From positions 74,383,718 to 74,447,717 of the forward strand of contig OY740765.1 in the NCBI GenBank assembly GCA_963513935.1: a stretch of DNA of 64,000 nucleotides. The letters run 5' to 3'. Positions 54,886 to 64,000 of the stretch are shown piece after piece (position 1 is the first letter of the stretch; each line of letters opens with the position of its first letter). The DNA is from Aphrophora alni (Eukaryota > Arthropoda > Insecta > Hemiptera > Aphrophoridae). The notes beneath the pieces are model-generated. The model did no database searches. It was not told the origin of the DNA and saw only the letters and a list, made by a program, of their open reading frames with translations. The position numbers and the translations under genes were made by a program.

Positions 54886-56880
54886 TAACAATTGTTTTCT
54901 TGTTGTTTTTAATTTTCTAAAATATGTTTAATGTAATAAATAAACTTTCATTGCTTTTTAAATATGCGATTCCTCATAGTTAGTGTTTTGTTAGGGTTCC
55001 ATATTACAAGCTCCTAGGGATCCAAATAAATGCACATTTAGTTTATAGTTCATAAGCCTGTTTGTAACAAAAGTGCAGACATACGATAAAACATTTTAAA
55101 TAATATTTGTAAGCACACAAAATTTTAATTTAACCTTAAGTATAGTTGCATTAAGTATCAAGGTATTTCACGAAATAATTCTTATACTAAGAAATATAAT
55201 TAAAACAAAAAGTTGCGTTCCATATTACCACCTTATCCTCTATAGCAGTGCTCAATCTTAAACTTTTGACCACATTGGATAACCATAAATATTATTTTAA
55301 TTATAATGTTATTCAAGAGTATTTTATATGTTTAACTTTGCAAGCCTGACGATGTCTCTATGAAGAGGAAACAGCTGTAGCAAACACGCTAAGACACCAA
55401 GGTCTAATTTAGACTGAAATATAAAATATTTACACTTATAATTTTTAAATTATTTAAAAAAATGTAACATATTACACAATATGCCGTATATTATTTGGGA
55501 TGGCTAAAAAAAAAATTTTTTTTAACTACAGAAAGAGTTTTTTTTTTTTTTTTTTACAATGGAGTCTTTAGTATAAAGTAGCTATATTTAGAATATTTTA
55601 ATAATTTTGTGCAAATGTAATACTTTTTTTTTAAAACGATTATGCATAATTTATTTTTTCGCATTTATAAATAACAACAAAATGGAAAGTATCAAGTAAT
55701 TATTGAAACAATTCAGTTACACATCAATAAAGCATTTTAATACTTGAAATGTTAGTGTCCATACAATTTATAATCTCCATACTTCTTGTTCCTATATTTT
55801 TGTTTTTACAACTATAAGAAGCACATGCAAATCAGTTTTTGTGTACATGCAAAAACTGACTCCATGCTTTGAAAATCATAAGTATACACTAAATATGAGT
55901 GCGGACAGTTGTAAATATCAGAACAGTTTACCTTTTCAATGCGACAATCGATATAGTGTTGTTTAAATGACTGACTTGAAACGTTATACTATAAACAAAT
56001 GAATGTAGTGCTGAAAGCAAAGTTTAACGTCTTACAAACTACGACTGAACTGCCAACTGACTTTTTAACCATGAATGGCATTGCGCGTGCGCATGTACGG
56101 GTCGAACATTGGAATCTGCAGTGAAATTGACCCTTTATGCCAAGAAGTAGGGCTAATTTACGCTATTTGCCATTGACCCAATTTGTTCAATAGTAACGGC
56201 CTTCGGTTTATTGAAGCGAAGAAGCTTAAAGAAAATCCTTACTCCTGTGCGTTTGTCTAATTTGCCTATGACGATAATTTAAGTAAATCTTAACCAATTT
56301 AAGTGAAACTTGATATGGAAGTGATCTATATCTAAACACAATGTTAGTTCGTTGTGCAAGGTAATAGAACCAAAATTATACTCTAAATATGTACAAAACA
56401 CGTGAGACAAAATAAATATTTGGATTTGAAAAACTGCTTCATGCAATTTGTATTCTAATAAATTTTAAAAAAAAATCTTTTCAAAAATTAATTGTTTTTT
56501 AAATCTTGATTGGTTGAATCACTCGTATTTATAATACTCCATAATTCTTTTATTTTCATCCTTAAAAATTGATAATAAGAAATGGTGTAAAAATATTTTA
56601 CTAACTTTCTCACTCACCCATCCCGAAATAAAATCCAACCAACTGATATTTTTGGTGTATCAAAAATTAAAATTAAAAGTCTAGAATTATCACTATAAAA
56701 CCAACATATCAAATTCTAATTTAAGCTGTGCAAAAGGTTGGGTTGTAGAACAACGCACTTACGACAGACAGGTAGACATCAGACATTTTTCCAAAAACGT
56801 ATCTAAACCACAAAAAAACTTGAAATCGATTTTTTGACCCATCACAGAAATTTCTCCATACTACGTACAACTAAATTAAA
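54886..56880. other. AT-rich intergenic sequence
   Basis: No supported gene is visible. The segment GCCTGACGATGTCTCTATGAAGAGGAAACAG near 55345-55375 resembles Penelope-like or LINE 3' tails. A GC-richer patch with GCGCGTGCGCATGTACGGG near 56080-56100 stands out but has no assigned function. Confidence 0.35.
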
Positions 56881-56884
56881 AACA

Positions 56885-57215
56885 ACGTTTACATAGAACA
56901 TACGGCACACGAAAGTAAAACTATCAAATAAATTGAAAAAGAGCGTTTACATCGATAAAAAAGCTACCAACTAAAATTAAAAAGAGCTTTTACATTGAAC
57001 GTACGGCAAAAAAATAATAATAATAATAATAGCTGTCAACAAAATTGAAAACGAGCTTCTGCATTGCACATACTGAACATGAAGGAAAATATATGAACAA
57101 AAATGAAAAAGAGCGATTACATTGAACATACTGTATATGAAGGAAAAAATATGAAAAAAAAAATTAATAATAATAATTGCGTTCACAAAAGCGTTTACAT
57201 TAAACATACTGTACA
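56885..57215. repeat. Degenerate minisatellite, six units
   Basis: The motif (GAG)CG(T)TTTACATTGAACATACTGTACATGAA appears in degenerate form near 56885, 56942, 56982, 57051, 57111 and 57190, with spacing of 40-79 bp. AAAATTGAAAAAGAG often precedes it. The last unit abuts the truncated gypsy remnant. The minus-strand frame at 56977-57216 is just the repeat read in one frame. Confidence 0.7.
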
Positions 57216-57789
57216 TGATATTCTTTTAATAAATTCCTAATTTCATTTTTCTCTTCCGAATTCATGTGGTCTTTTCTTATTTTAGTAAAGTCTAATTTAT
57301 TTTCTTGATTTAAAAAACTGAGGTTAGGGCTTTTGGATTTCCTGTTTGTCATATATACAGATTTTGTAGTCATTTAGTGGTTTGGCATTTAAGGATTCAA
57401 TCATTAGACGTTGGTCTTCAGTTGAAATATTTACAATGGGACAAAGAGCTTCCCTTTCTGTAATTTTCACTAAACACTGCGATATTTCTAGTCCATTGAC
57501 TTGTTTGTACGATATTATCCCCTCTCCATTGTTTAAATTTCCAACTTTTATTTTTATTATTTGTTTTGATCTTGCTTTAATCAGATGGCTTGTGAACTAA
57601 ATTGGAGATTATCATTATTATTAGAATTTTTTTTTTTTTGTTTGTTTCTGTATTGAAAAAATGTATAGGAATTCTCTTTCCGCCAAATATTAGTTGATGC
57701 TGAGTAAAATCCAAGTTTATTTTTAATTCTTTCAAATTATCGAGTCCTAGTAGTAAATCAAAAGTTTTGTGAAAATTAAATAAGTAAAA

Positions 57790-57826
57790 TTTTGTTTGTT
57801 TCTTTCCTAGTAAGAAACAAACAAAA
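57790..57826. repeat. Perfect short-spacer palindrome inside the gypsy protease region
   Basis: TTTTGTTTGTTTCTT at 57790-57804 is the exact reverse complement of 57812-57826, with a 7-nt spacer TCCTAGT. Directly to its right CAACAACTGAATCTT, AGTTGTTG and ACAACTGAATCTT recur in direct and inverted form to about 57895. It disrupts the protease frame. Confidence 0.85.
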
Positions 57827-58437
57827 CAACAACTGAATCTTATAACTATTTACAACTAAATAGTTGTTGTTTCTATTTACAACTGAATCTTTCTTTGGAG
57901 ACATCATGTGCTGTGGAAACTTCAAAAAGTTCTTGTTTTAACGTGTCTTTGAACAACTGAATTGCTATCTGCTTGTTAATTAATATTTTTAGGTTGGTTT
58001 TGGGGTCGAAAATATACGGTAATTCGTTAGTGTTGTCTTCAATGTTCATTATGGAGAATCTCTTTTTATTATGGTAAGTCCTAAAAAATGATTTTGAGCT
58101 TGTTCATTTTCGAGTGCTACTTCACATGCGTTATAGTCTTGCAATGAGTTGTCAATTTCGTTACAATCGTTATAGCTTTCAAGATCATAGTCGGTTTCTA
58201 ATTCTTCCAAAAGTTAACAGTCTGTCATTTGTTCTGTCAGTTGATTTAATGAATGATTGTAATTTTGCTCATCTATTGGTTTTCCTACCATGTGATAAAG
58301 CTTATTCTGTCTAACAGTGTTTCCCGTCTGATGTGTAGAGATACTCATAGGGTTGATATGTTTCATTTGTTTTTGAAATATGGTTAGGTACAAAATGTTT
58401 TTGTGGTTTATTGTGTGGTTGTCTGTTTACACAGTTA

Positions 58438-60957
58438 TACTTCATTTATTATTACTTCGGACTTGACCTCCTTTCCGGGGTAGCAGGACATCAGGGGCTT
58501 GCCCGCTCTCCGACCAATTCTCACCACCCTCTAGGGTGGCTGGCGAGTTTACAATCGTGCTGTGTTGTCACATTTCCCAGACAGGGAGAAAATTTCCAGT
58601 CTCGCCAAAACACTTGTGCCGTAGGCATCTGCTGTGTCAAGTTGTCATCTACCGTGCGAGTTTGCAAGATAGAAGTTCAATTTAAATTTTATTTTGCGTA
58701 ATTACTGTGTGGTTCGGACTCTGAGTGTGTAAGTTTAGAACAGTTACGAAAACCTCCTCTTGTAAACCGTGCGATTATACGGTATCTATGTTTTTAAAGC
58801 TGTGTTTTAACCATGTGTGATAGGAGAAGAACAACAAAGGGGCGACCACGTGTTCGTCCTCCACCTGCGTCTCCATACAAGAAGGTTGGTCAAGGTACTC
58901 CGTTTCGAACACAAGGGCATGAGTTAGTGATAAATGTAAGGACTTATTTCCAACGAGAAAAGGAAAATAACGGTCCACTTTTGAGTGTGAATAGAGTTGT
59001 AGATAGGACTGCGAGGCATTATAAATTAACAGAAAAACTGTAATGCAAATTCAGAAAGAAAAAGATAAGAAGGTCAGAAGGAGGTGATACTTTACTTGAA
59101 ACACCAAATAAAAGAAGGTCAATCAAAAAATGTCAAACAATGTTAGATACGTTTACGCAAGACGCAATAAGAAGGCATATTTATAATTATTACACTAGAA
59201 AAGAGTATCCAACGCTAGACAAGTTGTTAGTGTCACTCAAAGAAGCTAATTTGTTTAAAGGATGCAGATCCGCTTTGTATATTGTTTTAAAACGATTAGG
59301 TTTTGTGTACAAAAAAATTAATAAAAGAAAATTACTTCTAGAACGTAATGATGTGGTGGCTAAGCGTAGCGTATTTCTAAGAGAAGTTAGAAAGCACAAT
59401 TTTGATGACATTGTGTGGTTGGACGAGACCTGGGTCAACGTTGGTCACTGTCCTTCAAAACTCTGGACTAATAATACCACAGAGGGAACCATGCCGGTGC
59501 CAATAGGAAAAGGAGGACGGCTGATTTTATTGCACGCTGGTATGTCAAGTGGGTTTGTTCCAAACTGCATGCTTCTGTTTGCATCGAAGTCAACAAAAGA
59601 CTACCACGAGGAAATGGGCCATGACAAATTTAAGAAATGGTTCACTGAATCATTGCTTCAAAACTTGCATAAACCTTCTGTTTATAGTCATGGACAATGC
59701 AGCGTACCACTCTAACCTACTAGACAAAGCACCAACAACAAAAACAAGAAAACAAGATGTTAGAGACTGGTTAGACCGAAAAAATATTAGTTATCAGGAG
59801 GATATGACAAAGGCGGAATTATTGGAGGTAGTCAGATTAAACAAACCACCACCAGTGTATATAATTGATGAACTGGCAAAACAACACGGTCATAAAGTTG
59901 TTAGACTGCTGCCATACCACTGCCACTTCAATAGTATTGAACTGATTTGAGCGCAAGTGAAAGGGTACATTGCAAAAAATTTAATGTCACTGAAATAAAA
60001 CAGCTCACTCATGAAGGGATAGAGAGTGTAACAGCTGAAGAATGGAAAAACGTTGTGGAGCACACACAAAAAAAGAGATAAACAACACCTGGACAAATGA
60101 ATGTTTAATTGAAGAGGTTGTTGAGAGCATGATCATCTCCCTGAACGACGAAGACGATGACAGCGATCAAGAAGAAGACTTCCCGGACGACATACTTCCA
60201 GGAGACGAAGTGATTCACGACGAGGACATTAATTTATTTTTTTGATGAAGATAACAATGAAGATGAACCCGATATTGATTGCACTCAGGACGAGGAAGTA
60301 ACTGTGGCGTATATCCACTGTCTCCAATCAATAAAAAAGTTTTAAAATTTTGTGATTTTTAAAATACTTCAATGCAACGGAATGTTCTGTATATATGTAT
60401 TCTTACTCCAGGACACGATTTACAGTATAGGAGATACCCCATGACAAACGATTTACAACTTTTTAGCTGTGAATTTAAAATGCTTATGTTTAAAGTGTTG
60501 TGTTGTTTATCCTACTTTTATAACTTTTTACCATGCAAGATTCGTTTTGAATATTTATTTTATCTATTATGATTGATCTAGTCTATTGAGTTATTGAGTA
60601 TTGAATTTCTTACAATTACATAGGTTATTGTACTAATTAATTATTAGTACATTTAATAAACATATGTAACAAATTTTACTTTTTTAACATTAAGGTTGTT
60701 TGTTATTTTTGCATTATGTATATTTTTATTAATGATATACTGATGATAAAAATACGGTACTGTTAATTACACAATTACTAAAAGTCAACAATTTATTATT
60801 TTGTAAATAAACTGATAATATGGATTTTATTTGAGACTTATCTTGTTAGTGTGACAGTAGCAACCCTCCCCCGTCCGCGCCAAAATTGACAACAGTGTGC
60901 TAACGGCTCCCCTCCCCCAACGCGAGTCCCAAGTCCGAAGCAATAATAAATAAAGTA
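58438..60957 (+). mobile_element. IS630/Tc1-type DNA transposon, DD82E-like
   Basis: Terminal inverted repeats TACTTCATTTATTATTACTT...CGGACTTG (left) and TACTTTATTTATTATTGCTT...CGGACTTG (right, reverse complement) flank the element, with TA on each side (58436-58437 and 60958-60959). It is 2.5 kb and encodes a transposase with a very long gap between the last two catalytic residues. It inserted into the gag remnant of the minus-strand gypsy element. Confidence 0.82.
58813..60245 (+). pseudogene. DD82E-like transposase (broken)
   Basis: The frame opens at ATG 58813 (MCDRRRTTKGRPRVRPPP), with a helix-turn-helix region to about 59130 interrupted by TAA at 59041-59043. The main frame 59140-59715 holds RRHIYNYYTRKEYPTLDKLL and VWLDETWVN, the first catalytic Asp near 59422. 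A frameshift near 59685 moves to VMDNAAYHS, the second Asp at 59693-59695. The Glu of NSIELI lies at 59939-59941, 81 residues further on. Ordinary Tc1 elements have 34, so this fits the DD82E (Sailor-type) group. A TGA replaces the next Trp, and the acidic tail ends at 60245. Three or more breaks make it inactive. Confidence 0.8.
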
Positions 60958-61650
60958 TAGTACTAGTTTGTGCAGAATATCGGTAAGGATTTTGTTGATG
61001 GAATTGATGATTAGGCATTGGTTTACGAATTGGTATGCATTGGGGTTTTTGTGGAACATTTGGTCGGTTTGTTTGAAACCATTTATTATTTTTAAACTGG
61101 AAATCATTTGTAAGCATATTGAGTGTTCTTCTAGAGTTTTTGGGTTTTTAGTGCGCATTAACAACTCTAGTGGTTCCTGGATTCCCCTTAACATAACTCT
61201 TAACGCTAATTGTTGTGCATATGTACATAAAATATCTTTAGCTACTGGTTCTTTATTAACAAAAAAATGCTATTTGTAAAATTAACAACTTTTGCACCTA
61301 TTCATAAAATTTAAATGGTGATTCGCCATTTTCCTGCTTTAACTTATAACCATTTCAAGGTTTAGCGTGAAACAATCCCTCTTGTCTAAGTAACTAGCTA
61401 GTAAGATTTGTTTAACATCATTCCAAGCATAGGTGTTAGAAGTGACTACCATATCAAGGGCTTGTCCCTTTAAATTTGCTAATATTGACGAGAAAAGGTA
61501 TTCATTTTGAAAGTCGTCTACATTACTAGTTACAAATGATGTGATAACTATTTTGTCACATACTGTAACAAATCGATTAAGCATAGTTGGTTCCCCGCTA
61601 AATTCTGGTATCTTGTCAAAGTATTCCTTTTTAAGTGTTGGGGTACACAT

Positions 61651-62921
61651 TGTTATACTTATTATTATACAAATTAAATAAAAATAAAAAGATATAATGT
61701 ATGTCATATAGTATTTTAAGAGCAATATTTACGACAAGTTATATTAAAAATTATTTATTATTTCTATTCAATTATTTGATTCTGATTACAAATTAATAAG
61801 CAAATAATCTTAACAATATAGCTCACAATATAATTATATAACTATGTAACAGGTTTACTTACAACAAGATCCAAAATACTTTGCTCATTTTAAACAAATG
61901 CACGTATTATTTTCCGTGTTCGCGGGAACACGTCGGACTTCACTTACTTCTCTCAATTTTCACTTCACTTTACACGATTTTTCTTCTCTCTTCTTTGTAG
62001 ATATCAGCTCTACCGTTTGGTTGTAAATATTCACTCTACGGTTGCAAATATTCACTTTCCTGATTGTTTGTGGCAAATTTAATAATATGCCCTTATAAAA
62101 TTTAACTGTTGATCTCTCTTGATAATATCCACTTATCGTAGACGATCTATTCGACACTCCGATAGTTAAAACTGAAGAAAAATTATATGCACTAATTTTC
62201 CTGATGTGTCCTACTGACTGCGTCAGTTATGGTTTGGTTTCGAGGATGCGTCTTTAAAAAAAAAAACTTTTTAATAATTGAAGAAGATTTTAATATACTT
62301 TAAAAAAACTTATTTAAATTATTGAAGTACATTTGATGTGTACTGAGTGCCACCTCGATTAACACTAGCTAACAAAGGCTCTGGCGAGGAAACAATGATA
62401 ATGCTTATTATGCTAAAACTATAATATTCCATTAACTAAAGTGCTACCTAAGCTAAAAACCTCTACATCTAAGCTAAAAACCTCTACATAATTTATATAT
62501 ATTATTAAAACAACTTTTTTAATTATGTGACGGCCACATTACAATTAAAACAAATCTTATCCTGGATGGCGGCTAAAACTTTTAATGATTATAAATTGTA
62601 GCAAGAAGATAAGTTTATTTGTTCATAAATTGACAACGCGAAATTTGTGGGGAAAAGAAAGGGTGTGGGTCACCCTTTTAGCACCCAGATTATCTTTTTA
62701 TTACACATTTAGACAATGTACAAAAATTAATAATATCGTAATATAATTAATAATATTTTTATGTGATAAATTACATACTTCTTATTCTCACATAGCCTAA
62801 CTATAAATTTAGGTTAATTTTTTCATGATAGTTATTGTGATCTTACTTTTAAGGTTGAATTGATCTACGGAATGAAAAGATAATTGATTTCCTTGAATCA
62901 AGTTGACCTGTAGTTAAATTA
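61651..62921. other. Upstream flank of the gypsy remnant, possibly old LTR and leader
   Basis: In minus-strand sense TGGATCTTGTTG near 61873-61862 could be a primer-binding site, which would place the LTR at higher coordinates. No second copy exists in the window to define it. A hairpin-prone segment GGGTGTGGGTCACCC lies near 62660-62675. The minus frame at 61960-62157 has no recognisable content. Confidence 0.3.
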
Positions 62922-63428
62922 TTGGAGCATGAACATGATACCCCGGTGTACGCGGTGTTTCATGAATTTCATTCTTCCAAAGAAAAAGTACTTAATTCAA
63001 CTTCAACTCAAAGTAATTATAATATATCTAAGTTTTCTCTTGTTTCTTATAGCAATGACTACATAAATAGTATTTATGTAGTCATTGCTTATAGTGATTC
63101 GTCAACTGATTTTCATTTACCAGATTCATTAGCGCCCTCTCCCGTAGAGTCAGAGAATATTGTACAATCAACTGAAAGAGATGCTCTCTTCTCAGATTTT
63201 GTAAATTCTATAGAACATAGTAATTTCGAATCAAATGATTTAAGCCCTGAAGACGTTAATATTGAACACAGTAAAGTAGAATGGAAATCGACTCAAGAAA
63301 ATATTTCAAACGCTGAAACGAATGAAAAGTATAATCATCGAAAAATACAAATATCAACAAATAAAAATATATCACAAAAAAGATATTGGGATAAAAGAGA
63401 TGCTTGCCCCTTGAACCGGCAATGTTAA
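62922..63428 (+). CDS. Unidentified 168-residue ORF containing a palindrome
   Basis: I do not recognise this ORF. The protein is acidic and Ser/Asn/Glu-rich in the middle (DSSTDFHLPDSLAPSPVESE) with a more basic end (RYWDKRDACPLNRQC). The RYWDKRDAC segment recalls the start of a C2H2-type finger domain in some arthropod ORFs, normally followed by a second Cys and two His, but here the frame ends within six residues, perhaps through a frameshift. A TTGGAGC start (in-frame TTG) is as far as the frame is open; the first true ATG lies further in. Codons 44-56 are encoded by the palindrome at 63051-63089, which looks like an insertion into an older frame. It may be a fragment of a larger gene. Confidence 0.35.
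   Translation: MEHEHDTPVYAVFHEFHSSKEKVLNSTSTQSNYNISKFSLVSYSNDYINSIYVVIAYSDSSTDFHLPDSLAPSPVESENIVQSTERDALFSDFVNSIEHSNFESNDLSPEDVNIEHSKVEWKSTQENISNAETNEKYNHRKIQISTNKNISQKRYWDKRDACPLNRQC
63051..63089. repeat. Perfect palindrome, 19-bp arms with a 1-base centre
   Basis: AGCAATGACTACATAAATA at 63051-63069 is the exact reverse complement of 63071-63089, with one G between. It lies inside an open frame and keeps the frame open. Confidence 0.95.
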
Positions 63429-64000
63429 TTTGTTTTTAAATTCTTCGTTTGTTTAAAAATTAATAAAATATATTATTTTTATACAAAACCTAACTTATAC
63501 GACAGCTAAGCAATTTTCATCATGGCTGTTTGTAAGCCTATTCTTACACCTACAATACTTACTGAGAATTCTGGTAACAATAACCTTGCCAGTCGAACCA
63601 CTGATGGCGGTCACCACACCATTTAGCGAATTATGGACACTTCGCCACCATGAGCCATCAAAATAGCTGAGATGCTTCGGTTACCTTCATTAGGAACCCG
63701 ACCTACATCACAGAAGCCAGGAAAAAACTAGAAGAGCGAAAGGGTACAAGGGAACACTTGAAAGTCAACACCAACACACAGACTGGAGTCCGTGAGGTGT
63801 AACCAGAGACTACAGAATAATAATAGACTGGTCAAGCGGAGCCAGCGAGTGAGGCCCGTATCTGAGGGCTGCCTCATGTAAGATGGCGGCCGCCTCGGAT
63901 GACTCATCCTAGTCCCGCGCGCTCTGGCTATAGAAAGTGTGTCGATGTAAAGTTGTTTTCAGATGAACGTAATTGTTTTGAATAAAAAAAAACTAATTTT
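63429..64000. other. Non-coding sequence with GC-rich tail
   Basis: No reading frame with recognisable content is seen. The part from about 63700 to 63930 is GC-richer (AAGATGGCGGCCGCCTCGG near 63880-63900) and could be a promoter or a transposon end. AATAAAAAAAA occurs near the window end. Confidence 0.3.

Larger units (their letters stand above)
57216..61650 (-). pseudogene. Gypsy (errantivirus-related) gag-protease remnant, truncated at RT
   Basis: On the minus strand Gag starts at ATG 61650 (KKEYFDKIPEFSGEP; DFQNEYLFSSILANLKG; SYLDKRDCFTLNLEM) and continues after a frameshift at 61194 (LRGIQEPLELLMRTKNP; LTNDFQFKNNKWF). It is interrupted by a DNA transposon at 60957-58438. It resumes near 58435 with a decayed Gag tail, then a protease region near 58000-57650 (LPYIFDPKTNLKILI; FDLLLGLDNLK), where no Asp-Thr/Ser-Gly active site is visible. 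An RT lead-in follows (FTKIRKDHMNSEEKNEI) and stops at about 57216, where the minisatellite begins. The RT catalytic region, integrase and any envelope gene are missing. No LTR pair is present. Confidence 0.7.

Noticed and set aside
1..64000. CRISPR arrays, bacterial operons, ribosomal RNA genes
   Set aside because: No spaced identical repeats, no rRNA-like conserved blocks and no bacterial gene organisation are visible; the content is eukaryotic transposons.

Overview
The window looks like AT-rich, gene-poor nuclear DNA of an arthropod, most likely an insect. The grounds are spliceosomal-type introns, a tRNA-derived SINE, long AT and GA microsatellites, and transposon families that are abundant in arthropods: a DUF7869-type gene, Penelope, BEL/Pao, K02A2.6-like Ty3/gypsy, ZMYM1-like hAT, DD82E-like IS630/Tc1 and Polinton/adintovirus. 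No complete cellular gene can be supported. The best candidates for host coding sequence are two phase-compatible exons on the minus strand (about 10.5 and 14.8 kb) and a third possible exon at 17.3-17.7 kb.

Layout. 0-9.6 kb: two copies of a 279-bp LTR-like repeat flank a broken minus-strand DUF7869-type gene that still shows one intron; then an old inverted solo LTR with a 4-bp target duplication, and a LINE fragment. 9.6-18.8 kb: candidate host exons, a ~150-bp tandem repeat, a decayed ZMYM1-like hAT element containing SINE pieces, and a mariner fragment. 18.8-31.2 kb: a Penelope-like element split by a 10.4-kb Ty3/gypsy element (2.1-kb LTRs, ACCT target duplication). 31.2-38 kb: a mariner remnant, then a 4.6-kb K02A2.6-like gypsy element with identical 155-bp LTRs (CCCAC duplication), inserted in a C-rich repeat. 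38.8-53.1 kb: a decayed Polinton/adintovirus-like element with packaging ATPase, integrase, penton-like and major capsid proteins, a small virion protein, adenain-like protease and protein-primed DNA polymerase B; a 6.8-kb BEL/Pao element (CCAAG duplication) splits it between ATPase and integrase. 53.1-54.9 kb: a pogo-like transposase split by a 577-bp non-autonomous hAT element (perfect 8-bp duplication). 56.9-61.7 kb: a minus-strand gypsy gag/protease remnant, cut short next to a minisatellite and interrupted by a DD82E-like transposon. 62.9-63.4 kb: an unrecognised ORF holding a perfect 19-bp-arm palindrome.

The elements do not cooperate; they form nested insertions of different ages. Target duplications and LTR identity order them: the pogo, Polinton and Penelope copies are old, the BEL insertion is younger, and the two plus-strand gypsy elements are the most recent. 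Both recent gypsy elements have broken pol genes although their LTRs are nearly or fully identical. That suggests copying in trans by an intact relative, or local sequencing error.
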